In this document: positions 1 to 6,542 of the stretch, piece by piece
How the letters are laid out: each line of letters opens with the position of its first letter
Numbering within the stretch: position 1 is the stretch's first letter
Origin: GAS188 sp035949255
Lineage (GTDB): Bacteria; Pseudomonadota; Alphaproteobacteria; Rhizobiales; Beijerinckiaceae
Direction: 5' to 3'
DNA: 8,674 nt
NCBI GenBank assembly: GCA_035949255.1
Contig: DASZIL010000118.1
Coordinates: 1 to 8,674, forward strand
The notes under the pieces: model-generated
Database searches by the model: none
What the model was told of the DNA's origin: nothing
What the model saw: the letters and a program-made list of their open reading frames with translations, nothing else
Translations under genes and position numbers: made by a program

Positions 1-462
1 TATGCGGTCGTCGAACGGGAGGGTACGGCGTTTCGCACCCATTGCTCCCTGCATCTCGACACGGGGGTCGATCTTCAGGCCTCGGCGATTGCTCACGACC
101 CCTATGCGAGCGCCGACATCTCTTCCGAACGCATCGAGAAAAGATTGCGCCGCTACAAGCGCAAGCTCAAGGAGCGGCGCCCGGCGGCCGCCGTCGCGCA
201 AGCCGAGGAGGCCCGTTACGACGCGCTCGCGACGACCGAGACAGAGGGGGCGGAAGGGTTTCAGCCGGTAGTCGTCGCCGAGGAGAAAGCGCGGCTTCGA
301 CGATTTTCGGTGGGCGACGCGGCCGCCGAGCTCGATTGCAGCGGCGCGCCCGTCCTCGTCTTCCGCCACGCCACCAGCGGACGCATCAATGTCGTCTATC
401 GCCGCCTCGACGGTCACATCGGCTGGGTGGACCCGGCCGGCGACCCTGACGGATCGGCGTGA
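1..462 (+). CDS. hpf: Ribosome hibernation promoting factor, long form (3' part; 5' end outside window)
   Basis: This reading frame is open from base 1 and ends at TGA 460-462, giving the last 153 residues. The first ~60 visible residues match the end of the S30AE/YfiA-type domain: a strand segment FRTHCSLHLD, then DPYASADI and a basic helix with ERIEKRLRRYKRKLKERR. A low-complexity Ala/Glu linker follows (about visible residues 60-95). The last ~50 residues are the C-terminal dimerisation domain of long HPF, with the hallmark stretch VLVFRHATSGRINVVYRR and GHIGWVDP. In this family the N-terminal domain binds the 30S decoding region and the C-terminal domain pairs two ribosomes into inactive 100S particles in stationary phase or starvation. 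About 40 residues are probably missing at the left. ptsN follows 62 bp downstream on the same strand, an order typical of the alphaproteobacterial rpoN-hpf-ptsN cluster; rpoN itself is not visible. The family assignment is firm. Confidence 0.93.
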   Translation, partial: YAVVEREGTAFRTHCSLHLDTGVDLQASAIAHDPYASADISSERIEKRLRRYKRKLKERRPAAAVAQAEEARYDALATTETEGAEGFQPVVVAEEKARLRRFSVGDAAAELDCSGAPVLVFRHATSGRINVVYRRLDGHIGWVDPAGDPDGSA

Positions 463-524
463 GGGACGCGTTCGCGCCAATCCGGCGCCGGCGTCACCAC
501 CTCCCTTTGGAGCTTTGAAAACCT

Positions 525-983
525 ATGCCTCTCGATGATCTCCTCGTTCCCGGCTCAGTCTTGCCGGCGCTCAAGGTGAACGGCAAGAAGCAGGCCGTGC
601 AGGAGCTTTCCGCGCGCGCCGCCACCGTCACCGGCCTGCCCGAGCGGGACGTGTTCGATGCCGTCCTGCAGCGCGAGCGCCTGGGGTCCACGGGCATCGG
701 CTCCGGGATCGCGATCCCCCATTGCAAGCTCCAGAAGGTGACGAAGCTGCACGGTGTCTTCGCGCGCCTCGAGAAGCCGATCGATTTCGATGCGCTCGAC
801 GGCGAGCCGGTCGACCTCATCTTCCTCCTCGTCGCGCCGGAAGCCGCGGGCGCGGACCATCTCAAGGCGCTCGCCCGCATGGCGCGCCTGTTGCGCGACC
901 CCGCGATCACCGCGAAGCTTCGCGCCATGCGCGACGCGGACGGCATTTTCGCCCTCCTCACCCAGCAGCCGGCGGCCGCCTGA
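525..983 (+). CDS. ptsN: PTS IIA-like nitrogen regulatory protein PtsN (EIIA-Ntr)
   Basis: This is a complete 152-residue protein, the usual length for EIIA-Ntr. It is a single PTS EIIA type-2 domain (PF00359 family) covering about residues 5-148. The phosphorylated histidine is H66 in the motif GSGIAIPHCKL, preceded by the conserved segment RERLGSTGIG. The later segment DLIFLLVAPEAAGADHLKALARMARLLRD is the conserved core of the family (helix that packs near the active site). Known family role: the protein is phosphorylated through the EI-Ntr/NPr relay and acts as a cytoplasmic regulator of nitrogen, potassium and stress responses rather than as a sugar transporter subunit. The ATG at 525 has a GGAG at 509-512, with rather long spacing of 12 nt. 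It lies 62 bp after hpf with no obvious terminator between them, so co-transcription with hpf is likely. The identity is secure; the local regulatory targets cannot be read from the sequence. Confidence 0.94.
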   Translation: MPLDDLLVPGSVLPALKVNGKKQAVQELSARAATVTGLPERDVFDAVLQRERLGSTGIGSGIAIPHCKLQKVTKLHGVFARLEKPIDFDALDGEPVDLIFLLVAPEAAGADHLKALARMARLLRDPAITAKLRAMRDADGIFALLTQQPAAA

Positions 984-1070
984 AGCAGAAGGTGAGGCCG
1001 GTTTCCGTCTGACCGCGTCCGAGGCAATATGAGCGCGTGAGCGCCGCGACGTGAAACAGGACCCCTTGCG

Positions 1071-2687
1071 ATGACCTACCAGTTCCAGGAGCTTTTTCCG
1101 CTCGTCGGCGACACGACGCCTTACCGTAAGCTCACGAAGGAGGGCGCGCGCGTCGAGACCTTCAACGGCCAGGAGATCCTCGCGGTCGAGCGCGAGGCCA
1201 TAAGGCTGCTTTCCGAGCAGGCTTTCGTCGACATCAATCATCTTTTGCGCCCCGGCCATCTCGCCCAGCTCGCGCGCATCCTCGACGACCCCGAGGCGAC
1301 CTCGAATGATAAGTTCGTCGCCTACGATCTTCTCAAGAACGCCAATATCTCGGCGGGCGGCGTGCTGCCCATGTGCCAGGACACCGGCACCGCGATCGTC
1401 ATGGGAAAGAAGGGCCGGCTCGTCTTCACCAAGGGCGATGACGAAGGCGCGATCGCCGAGGGCGTGCGCGACGCCTATCTCAAGCGCAATTTGCGCTATT
1501 CGCAGCTCGCGCCCCTCTCCATGTTCGAGGAGAAGAACACGCGCTCGAACCTGCCGGCGCAGATCGAAATCTACGCCGAGGGCGAGGACGCCTATAAGTT
1601 CCTGTTCATCGCCAAGGGGGGCGGCAGCGCCAACAAGAGCTTCCTCTTCCAGGCGACGCCCTCGATCCTGACGCATGACCGGCTCCTCGCCTTCCTCAAG
1701 GAGAAGATCCTCACGCTCGGCACCGCCGCCTGCCCGCCCTACCACCTCGCGATCGTCATCGGCGGGCTCTCGGCCGAGCAGACGATGAAAACGGTGAAAC
1801 TCGCCTCCACCCGCTACCTCGACGCGCTCCCCGTGCAGGGCTCGGAAGAGGCGCATGCCTTCCGCGATCTCGCGCTCGAAGGCGAGATCCACAAGCTCAC
1901 CCAATCGCTTGGCGTCGGCGCGCAATTCGGCGGCAAATATTTCTGCCACGATGTGCGGGTCATCCGGCTGCCGCGACATGGCGCGAGCCTGCCGATCGGG
2001 CTCGGCGTCTCCTGCTCCGCCGACCGGCAGGCGCTCGGCAAGATCACCAAGGAGGGCGTGTTCCTCGAGGAGCTCGAGCACAATCCGGCGCGTTTCATGC
2101 CCGAGGTCGACGAGGCGAAGCTCGGCGGCGACGTGGTGCCGATCGATTTGAGGCGGCCGATGCGCGAAATCCTCGCCGAGCTGACGCGGCATCCGGTGAA
2201 GACGCGGCTGTCGCTCACCGGCCCGATGATCGTAGCGCGCGACCTCGCTCACGCGAAGCTCCGCGAGCGGCTCGATCGCGGCGAGGGCCTGCCGAGCTAC
2301 ATCAAGGACCACCCGGTCTACTACGCGGGCCCCGCCAAGACACCGAACGGCTATGCCTCCGGCTCCTTCGGCCCCACGACCGCGGGCCGCATGGACGCCT
2401 TCGTCGATCAGTTCCAGGCGGCGGGCGGCTCGATGGTGATGCTCGCCAAGGGCAACCGCTCACCCGTGGTGCGCGAGGCTTGCAAGGCCCATGGCGGCTT
2501 TTATCTCGGCTCGATCGGCGGCGCGGCGGCGCGGCTCGCGCAAGATTGCATCCGCAAGGTCGAGCCGCTCGAATATCCAGAGCTCGGCATGGAAGCCGTG
2601 TGGCGCATCGAGGTCGAGAATTTCCCCGCCTTCATCGTCATCGACGACAAGGGGAACGACTTCTTCAAGGCGCTGAATCTGGGGTAG
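1071..2687 (+). CDS. fumA: Class I fumarate hydratase, [4Fe-4S], FumA/FumB type
   Basis: This 538-residue protein matches the full length of single-chain class I fumarases (E. coli FumA is 548). It interconverts fumarate and malate in the TCA cycle in the cytoplasm, using an oxygen-sensitive [4Fe-4S] cluster. Three cysteines sit in the conserved cluster motifs: C102 in LPMCQDTGTA, C221 in GTAACPPYHL and C315 in GVSCSADRQ. Their spacing is the same as the FumA ligands, shifted by three. The N-terminal alpha part covers about residues 10-325. The beta part covers about 335-535 and contains SLTGPMIVARDLAHAK (381-396), HPVYYAGPAKTP and GSFGPTTAGRMD (431-442), the last being the substrate-binding Thr/Arg loop. 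The start is supported by AGGA at 1058-1061, 9 nt before ATG. The gene appears monocistronic: an 87-bp gap separates it from ptsN, and its stop is followed within 10 bp by a palindromic repeat and a convergent gene. A tartrate dehydratase-like role is less likely given the full-length FumA match. No abnormalities are seen. Confidence 0.96.
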   Translation: MTYQFQELFPLVGDTTPYRKLTKEGARVETFNGQEILAVEREAIRLLSEQAFVDINHLLRPGHLAQLARILDDPEATSNDKFVAYDLLKNANISAGGVLPMCQDTGTAIVMGKKGRLVFTKGDDEGAIAEGVRDAYLKRNLRYSQLAPLSMFEEKNTRSNLPAQIEIYAEGEDAYKFLFIAKGGGSANKSFLFQATPSILTHDRLLAFLKEKILTLGTAACPPYHLAIVIGGLSAEQTMKTVKLASTRYLDALPVQGSEEAHAFRDLALEGEIHKLTQSLGVGAQFGGKYFCHDVRVIRLPRHGASLPIGLGVSCSADRQALGKITKEGVFLEELEHNPARFMPEVDEAKLGGDVVPIDLRRPMREILAELTRHPVKTRLSLTGPMIVARDLAHAKLRERLDRGEGLPSYIKDHPVYYAGPAKTPNGYASGSFGPTTAGRMDAFVDQFQAAGGSMVMLAKGNRSPVVREACKAHGGFYLGSIGGAAARLAQDCIRKVEPLEYPELGMEAVWRIEVENFPAFIVIDDKGNDFFKALNLG

Positions 2688-2696
2688 CGGCCAGCT

Positions 2697-2774
2697 CTTC
2701 CTCCCGCCTCTTGGGGCGGGAGAAGGTGCCGTTCGCGTTAGCGAGCGGCGGATGAGGGTCTTTCCATCACGACA
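2697..2774 (+). repeat. Palindromic intergenic repeat, arm 1
   Basis: The arm begins 10 bp after the fumarase stop and contains two consecutive hairpins. The first is an 8-bp GC-rich stem (2701-2708 with 2715-2722, loop TCTTGG), extended by CTT/AAG across a one-base bulge. The second is a 9-bp stem (2728-2736 with 2741-2749, one T-G wobble, loop GTTA). These are followed by GGCGGATGAGGGT (2747-2759) and CACGACA (2768-2774). The whole arm recurs in inverted orientation at 2820-2900. Shared blocks are GCGGGAGAAGG, GTGCC, GGCGGATGAGGGT, a TTT and CACGACA, while the loop-proximal stem bases differ but still pair. The first hairpin could also act as the 3' end structure of the fumarase transcript, but no U-run follows it. 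Confidence 0.8.
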
Positions 2775-2819
2775 AACATTTATTGGCAGGATGCCTCTTG
2801 AGACCATGGCCGGTAACCC

Positions 2820-2900
2820 TGTCGTGCTGCGCAAACACCCTCATCCGCCCCTTGCCAAGGCAAGGGGCACCTTCTCCCGCGCGAAGAGCGCGGGAGAAGG
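2820..2900 (-). repeat. Palindromic intergenic repeat, arm 2 (inverted copy of arm 1)
   Basis: Read on the minus strand, this is a second copy of the 2697-2774 repeat. It has two perfect hairpins on the plus strand. One is a 10-bp stem (2847-2856 with 2859-2868, two-base loop AA), and the other is a 13-bp stem (2870-2882 with 2888-2900, loop GAAGA). Compared with arm 1, the conserved flanks are kept while the stem bases have changed on both sides of the hairpin, so pairing is preserved. It ends 28 bp before the stop codon of the convergent DUF1289 gene, so it may stabilise or terminate transcripts from both sides. The 45-bp core between the arms (2775-2819) shows no gene. Confidence 0.8.
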
Positions 2901-2928
2901 AAGCGCATCTTTTTCCGCGCCAGTGTCA

Positions 2929-3141
2929 TCATTGGCGCCGCTCTTCGAGGCGCGCCCTGCGCCCGCCTCGGCGGGAGCGCTGTCGGCGATCTGGCAAGGC
3001 CTCCATGATGGCGCGTCGCTCGGCTTCGTCCATCGCGCTCCAGCTGGCGACCTCGTCAGCCGTGCGCGCGCAACCGACGCACATTCCGTCTTCGGGCGAA
3101 ATGAGGCAGATGCCGAGGCAGGGCGTCTCGATCAGGTCCAT
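2929..3141 (-). CDS. DUF1289 domain small four-cysteine protein
   Basis: This is a 70-residue protein, within the usual size range of DUF1289 (PF06945) proteins. It starts MDLIETPCLGICLI and carries the family's cysteine pattern C8-x3-C12-x8-C21-x2-C24 (PCLGIC...GMCVGCART). The pattern is followed by the conserved EVASWSAMDEAERRAIMEALP helix and an Arg-rich tail. The four cysteines suggest a bound metal, probably zinc or an Fe-S centre; this is inference and the family has no established function. The ATG at 3141 is preferred because family members begin just before the first cysteine. The frame stays open upstream to a TTG at 3207, which would add 22 residues unlike the family. No clear Shine-Dalgarno sequence precedes 3141. 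It lies 99 bp downstream of cobS on the same strand, so it may be read from the cobS transcript. This neighbourhood is, from memory, recurrent in alphaproteobacteria. Confidence 0.85.
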   Translation of the reverse strand: MDLIETPCLGICLISPEDGMCVGCARTADEVASWSAMDEAERRAIMEALPDRRQRSRRGGRRARLEERRQ

Positions 3142-3240
3142 GGAGCGATCGTCATGATAGGGTGGAGTCTCGCTGCTGAGCGATAGAGCAGCTAACGCCA
3201 GGGTCAAGCCCGGCTGAGCTCGTAACGAGAAAAAAGCTCC

Positions 3241-4041
3241 CTATCCCATCGCCAGAACGAGAAGGAAGGCGAGCTCGGCGAGGATCTGCGCCGCGCCGGC
3301 GACATCTCCGGTCTGGCCGCCGATCTTCTGTTCGGCAAGCGCGCAGACGCCTCGCGCCCCAAGGAGCGCGGCGACGCAGGCGCCAAGCGCGCGCAAGGCC
3401 CCGAAGCCGCCGGCGAGCACAAGGACGAGCGCGATGCCGCAGCCGATGAGCACCGCATTGGTGAAGGCGGGGACGGGCAAGCGTCCCGCCGTCGCGCCGG
3501 CGCCGTCCCGCCGCGCGGGATGAAGAAGCGCGAGCGGCATCAGCCCCGCCGCGCGCGAGAGGCCAGCCGCCGCGATCAGCGCCGCTCCGGCCGCGCGTGG
3601 CCCGTCGAGCGCGAGATCGGCGATGAGTCCCACGCGCAACAGCATGACGGCGAGGAGCGCGAGCACGCCGAAGCTGCCGAGCCGGGCGTCGCGCATGATC
3701 TCGAGGCGGCGCTCGATCGAGGCTTGCGCGAAAAACCCGTCCGCCGTGTCGGCGAGCCCGTCCTCATGCAAGGCGCCGGTGACGAGAACGCCGCAGGTGA
3801 CCGCCAGGATCGCCGCAACCATCGGGCCGAGTCCGAGGCCGCGCGCCACGAGAAGCGTCACCGCCATGACGAGGCCGATGAGCGCGCCCGCGGCCGGAAC
3901 GGCCGGCGCGATCATGGGGAAATCGAAGGCACCTCCCTCAAGTGTCTCTTCGGCGAGGCGCGGAACCGGAAGTCGCGAATAGAAGCGCAGCGCCTGCGCG
4001 AGCGCGATGTGGAAACGAGGACGAGGCACGGAAGCGCTCAT
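3241..4041 (-). CDS. cobS: Adenosylcobinamide-GDP ribazoletransferase (cobalamin synthase)
   Basis: This 266-residue integral membrane enzyme joins adenosylcobinamide-GDP with alpha-ribazole (or its 5'-phosphate), the last assembly step of adenosylcobalamin; in Pseudomonas denitrificans naming it is CobV. The family signatures are all present: ALRFYSRLPVP near the N-terminus (17-27), the acidic Mg-binding segment GALHEDGLADTADGFF (89-104), RRLEIMRDARLGSFGVLAL (111-129) and GGQTGDVAGA (241-250). Hydrophobic stretches at about 45-66, 71-91, 124-145, 150-171, 193-213, 216-232 and 250-265 fit a multi-pass inner-membrane protein. The start at 4041 (MSASVPRPRFHIALAQALRFYS) places the family's N-terminal motif normally. 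A weak GGGGCG precedes it. The frame remains open far upstream because it runs antisense to cobT, but that extension has no family similarity. It is divergent from cobT with 81 bp between start codons, so the two may share a control region. The assignment is firm. Confidence 0.94.
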   Translation of the reverse strand: MSASVPRPRFHIALAQALRFYSRLPVPRLAEETLEGGAFDFPMIAPAVPAAGALIGLVMAVTLLVARGLGLGPMVAAILAVTCGVLVTGALHEDGLADTADGFFAQASIERRLEIMRDARLGSFGVLALLAVMLLRVGLIADLALDGPRAAGAALIAAAGLSRAAGLMPLALLHPARRDGAGATAGRLPVPAFTNAVLIGCGIALVLVLAGGFGALRALGACVAALLGARGVCALAEQKIGGQTGDVAGAAQILAELAFLLVLAMG

Positions 4042-4122
4042 CGCCCCGCATTGCCAAAAGGTCGCGAGACGGCCAAGAAGCCAGCTGGAAGCCACGACCG
4101 CCGCAACCGCAAAAGAACCTTC

Positions 4123-5151
4123 ATGAACAAGAAACCCGGAACCTTGCCTTTCGACGATATTCGCGCGCTCGTCGCGGCGATGCCTGGCCCCGACGAGGCC
4201 GCGATCGCGGCCGCGCGGGCGCGCGACGCCGTGTTGACGAAACCGCCCGGCAGCCTCGGGCGCCTCGAGACCATCGCAGAATGGCTTGCCGCCTGGCAAG
4301 GGCGCTCGCCGCCGAAGGTGGAACGCCCGCTCGTCGCGGTGTTCGCCGGCAACCACGGCGTCGTGGCGAAGGGCGTCTCGGCCTTCCCGGCGAGCGTCAC
4401 GCAGCAGATGGTGGCGAATTTCGCGGCGGGCGGCGCCGCCATCAACCAGATCTGCGCGACATTCGAGCTTGGCCTCAAGGTGTTCGACCTCGCGCTCGAT
4501 GTGCCCACGGGCGACATCACCGAAGGGGCGGCGCTCGAGGAGGCCGCTTGCGCCGCCACCATGGCGTTCGGCATGGAGGCGATCGCGGGAGGCGTCGACC
4601 TTCTGGCGCTCGGCGAGATGGGCATCGGCAACACCACGATCGCGGCGGCGATCTACACGGCGCTTTACGGCGGGCCGGCGGCGCGCTGGACGGGACGCGG
4701 CACCGGGCTCGACGATGAGGGCCTCGCGCGGAAGGCAGCGGCGATCGAAGCCGCCATGGCTCGCCATCGAGGCCATCTCGCCGATCCGCTCGAAGTGCTG
4801 CGTCGTGTCGGTGGGCGCGAGGTCGCCGCGATCGCCGGCGCCATCCTCGCGGCGCGCACGCAACGCATCCCCGTCATCCTCGACGGTTACGTCGTGACGG
4901 CGGCGGCGGCCGTGCTCCACGCGCTCGACCCGCGGGCGCTCGATCATTGCGTCGCGGGCCATCGCTCGGCCGAGGGCGCCCATGCGCAGGTGCTCGAGCG
5001 GCTCAAGCTCGCGCCTCTCCTCGACCTCGACATGCGGCTCGGCGAAGCTTCGGGCGCGGCGCTTGCGGCCGGTCTCGTCAAGGCGGCGGCGCGCTGCCAT
5101 TCCGGAATGGCGACCTTCACCCAGGCCGGTGTCGACGAGAAGAGCGCGTAA
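4123..5151 (+). CDS. cobT: Nicotinate-nucleotide:dimethylbenzimidazole phosphoribosyltransferase
   Basis: This 342-residue cytoplasmic enzyme transfers phosphoribose from nicotinate mononucleotide to 5,6-dimethylbenzimidazole, making alpha-ribazole 5'-phosphate for the cobalamin lower ligand; in P. denitrificans naming it is CobU. Length and motifs match the family: TKPPGSLGRLE (39-49), GNHGVVAKGVSAFPASVTQQ (76-95), GEMGIGNTT (164-172), GTGLDDEG (193-200), ILDGYVVTAAA (252-262), SAEGAH (282-287) and DLDMRLGEASGAALA (301-315). E308 in RLGEASGAA corresponds to the catalytic glutamate (E317 in the Salmonella enzyme). The start is the ATG at 4123, giving the family-typical short lead before DDIRALVAAMPGPDE. 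The upstream sequence AAAAGAACC is only a poor ribosome binding site. The in-frame opening further upstream is antisense to cobS and is not protein-like. It is divergently arranged with cobS. A stem-loop lies 52 bp after the stop. No part of the gene looks damaged. Confidence 0.95.
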   Translation: MNKKPGTLPFDDIRALVAAMPGPDEAAIAAARARDAVLTKPPGSLGRLETIAEWLAAWQGRSPPKVERPLVAVFAGNHGVVAKGVSAFPASVTQQMVANFAAGGAAINQICATFELGLKVFDLALDVPTGDITEGAALEEAACAATMAFGMEAIAGGVDLLALGEMGIGNTTIAAAIYTALYGGPAARWTGRGTGLDDEGLARKAAAIEAAMARHRGHLADPLEVLRRVGGREVAAIAGAILAARTQRIPVILDGYVVTAAAAVLHALDPRALDHCVAGHRSAEGAHAQVLERLKLAPLLDLDMRLGEASGAALAAGLVKAAARCHSGMATFTQAGVDEKSA

Positions 5152-5203
5152 AGAGCCTGAATTCAACGGTGGCTTTCTTCGCCTCTTCGAGAGCTGGTTT
5201 CCC

Positions 5204-5227
5204 GCGAGCCGAATGATCCCGGCTCGC
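5204..5227 (+). terminator. GC-rich stem-loop downstream of cobT
   Basis: GCGAGCCG (5204-5211) and CGGCTCGC (5220-5227) form a perfect 8-bp stem around the loop AATGATCC, 52 bp after the cobT stop. It could end or protect the cobT transcript and separate it from the transporter operon. No U-run follows, so classical intrinsic termination is not demonstrated and the role is inferred from position. Confidence 0.4.
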
Positions 5228-5268
5228 CCGGCTGACCCGCTTGCTGCCGCGTGTCCTTTCGCCTCCTA

Positions 5269-5297
5269 TTGACATCGACGCGGCGGGCGATCCTTCT
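5269..5297 (+). promoter_or_regulatory. Possible sigma-70 type promoter for the ABC transporter operon
   Basis: A perfect TTGACA (5269-5274) lies 65 bp before the start of the substrate-binding protein gene. At the expected 17-bp spacing the -10 position reads CCTTCT (5292-5297), a poor match to TATAAT. The -35 match and the location in the gap between cobT and the operon are the only support, so this is a weak candidate. Confidence 0.25.
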
Positions 5298-5339
5298 TCG
5301 CGGGTCGAAAAGTCGGACCGTCCGCCGGGGAGAGCCCGT

Positions 5340-6527
5340 ATGCATCCCATCAGCCGCGTTGCCGCATCCGCGGCGCTTCTCGCTGCCGGCCTCGCGGCTT
5401 CGCCCGTGGTGGCGCAAGAGCCGGTGACGATCGGCCTCGTCGTGCCGCTTTCGCCCCCCGGCGATCCGACCGCCGGCCAGCTCATCCGCAGAGGGGCGGA
5501 GCTCGCGCTCGACTATTACAACGGCAAGGGCGGCGTGCTCGGCGGGCGCAAGCTGCAATTATCGGTGCAGGACAGCCAGGGCCGTCCGGAAGGCGGCGTT
5601 GCCGCCTATCGGCGCGTCGTCGGCGAGGACAAGGCGGTCGCCGTCACCGGCTTCTTCCACTCTTCGGTGAACATCGCGGCGAACGAGGTCGCGAAGACGA
5701 TGGGCGTGCCCACCCTCGGCACACAGACCTCCGCGGCAGACATCACGGCGAAGCACTACGAGATCGCCTTCCGCACCCATTTGATCGACCCGCTGCGCGT
5801 CGCGGCCTGGCTCGAATTCATGCAGAAGAAAGGCTTCAAGCGCGTGTCGATGCTCGCCGAGACCTCCGATTACGGTGTTGGCCTCGTCACCGAGACTGAT
5901 CGGCAGATCAAGGAGAAGAAGCTTCCGATCGAGCTGCGGAGCCTCACCTTCGATCGCACCTCGACCGATCTCACCCCGCAGCTTCTGCAGGTGAAGGCGT
6001 TCAAGCCCGATCTTCTGGTGAATGTCGGCGTCGGCGCGCCGATGGATTTGATGATCGAGCAGGCGGCAACGCTCGCCATCACGCCGCAAGTGCCAATGCT
6101 CGTCTCCTACGATGCGCCGATCCGGCCGCAATTCTGGCAGCTCCATCCGAACACCGGCGACAAGCTCTATTTCATCGCCTACTACTCGCCCAAGCAAAAG
6201 CTCTCCGAGATCGGCTCCTGGTTCACCAAGGCCTATGAGGAGAAATACAAGGAATCGCCCGTCTACTCCTCCTTGAACGGCTTCGGCGACGTGGCGATCA
6301 TCGCGCAAGCCGTCGAGCAGGCGAAAAGCACCGACCCGAAAGCCATCATCCAGGCACTCGAGACCGGAAAATTCGAATTCTGGTCCTCGGGCGACGTCAC
6401 CTTCCCGAAGGCTGATGGCGTCTACTGGCATAATTTTTCCCCGCCCGTTCTCATCCTTCAGTTCCAGAAGCCGGGCCAGGATTGGAAGGAGGCGGAGGTC
6501 GTCTTCGAGAGCGGGGAATTACGGTGA
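5340..6527 (+). CDS. ABC transporter periplasmic substrate-binding protein, branched-chain amino acid/amide (LivK-like, Peripla_BP_6) family
   Basis: This is a 395-residue precursor. Residues 1-25 form a signal peptide: MHPISR followed by a hydrophobic Ala/Leu core and a likely signal peptidase I site after VVA (mature start at QEPVTIGLVVPLS). The mature part has the two-lobed type I periplasmic-binding fold. It begins with VTIGLVVPLSPPGDPTAGQLIRRGAELALDYYN, and further features are GGRKLQLSVQDSQGRPEGG, the SDYGVGL segment and a C-terminal ALETGKFEFWSSGDVTFPKADG block. It would capture a ligand in the periplasm and deliver it to the LivH/LivG membrane complex encoded next. The ligand cannot be told from sequence; amino acids, amides, urea and aromatic acids are all possible in this family. 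The ATG at 5340 is chosen over the in-frame TTG at 5241 because it follows GGGGAG (5327-5332) at 7 nt and gives a proper signal peptide. The last four codons and stop (GELR-TGA) lie inside a palindromic repeat, so the native C-terminus may have been altered. Confidence 0.93.
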   Translation: MHPISRVAASAALLAAGLAASPVVAQEPVTIGLVVPLSPPGDPTAGQLIRRGAELALDYYNGKGGVLGGRKLQLSVQDSQGRPEGGVAAYRRVVGEDKAVAVTGFFHSSVNIAANEVAKTMGVPTLGTQTSAADITAKHYEIAFRTHLIDPLRVAAWLEFMQKKGFKRVSMLAETSDYGVGLVTETDRQIKEKKLPIELRSLTFDRTSTDLTPQLLQVKAFKPDLLVNVGVGAPMDLMIEQAATLAITPQVPMLVSYDAPIRPQFWQLHPNTGDKLYFIAYYSPKQKLSEIGSWFTKAYEEKYKESPVYSSLNGFGDVAIIAQAVEQAKSTDPKAIIQALETGKFEFWSSGDVTFPKADGVYWHNFSPPVLILQFQKPGQDWKEAEVVFESGELR

Positions 6528-6542
6528 GGGGAATTACGGTGA
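6513..6542 (+). repeat. Perfect 15-bp tandem duplication at the 3' end of the binding-protein gene
   Basis: GGGGAATTACGGTGA occurs twice without a gap, at 6513-6527 and 6528-6542. The first copy encodes the final residues GELR and the TGA stop of the upstream gene. Because the unit is 15 bp and contains the stop, one or two copies give the same protein. The second copy is the outer end of the left palindrome arm. Confidence 0.9.

Noticed and set aside
494..1027. 177-codon minus-strand frame opposite ptsN
   Set aside because: It is a shadow of ptsN; the plus-strand frame has the complete EIIA domain and active-site histidine.
555..2312. 585-codon open frame on the minus strand across ptsN and fumarase
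   Set aside because: It is exactly antisense to two well-recognised genes. The translation is an Arg/Glu/Leu-rich sequence with no domain, as expected from GC-rich third positions.
3204..3240. Terminator after cobS suggested by a six-base T run (minus strand) near CTCG-TTA-CGAG
   Set aside because: On the minus strand the T run comes before the small palindrome, the wrong order for an intrinsic terminator, and the stem is only 4 bp.
3520..4122. In-frame upstream extension of cobT by about 200 codons
   Set aside because: It runs antisense to cobS with highly charged low-complexity translation. CobT family length and motifs fit the ATG at 4123.
4042..4122. Possible cobalamin riboswitch between divergent cobS and cobT
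   Set aside because: The gap is only 81 bp, too short for the usual ~200-nt element. GCCAC occurs but not the full B12-box context, and no folded core could be traced.
3241..5166. 641-codon minus-strand frame that would fuse an unknown N-terminal region to CobS
   Set aside because: The extra 375 codons are the antisense of cobT plus the intergenic gap and look non-protein-like; CobS family similarity starts at 4041.
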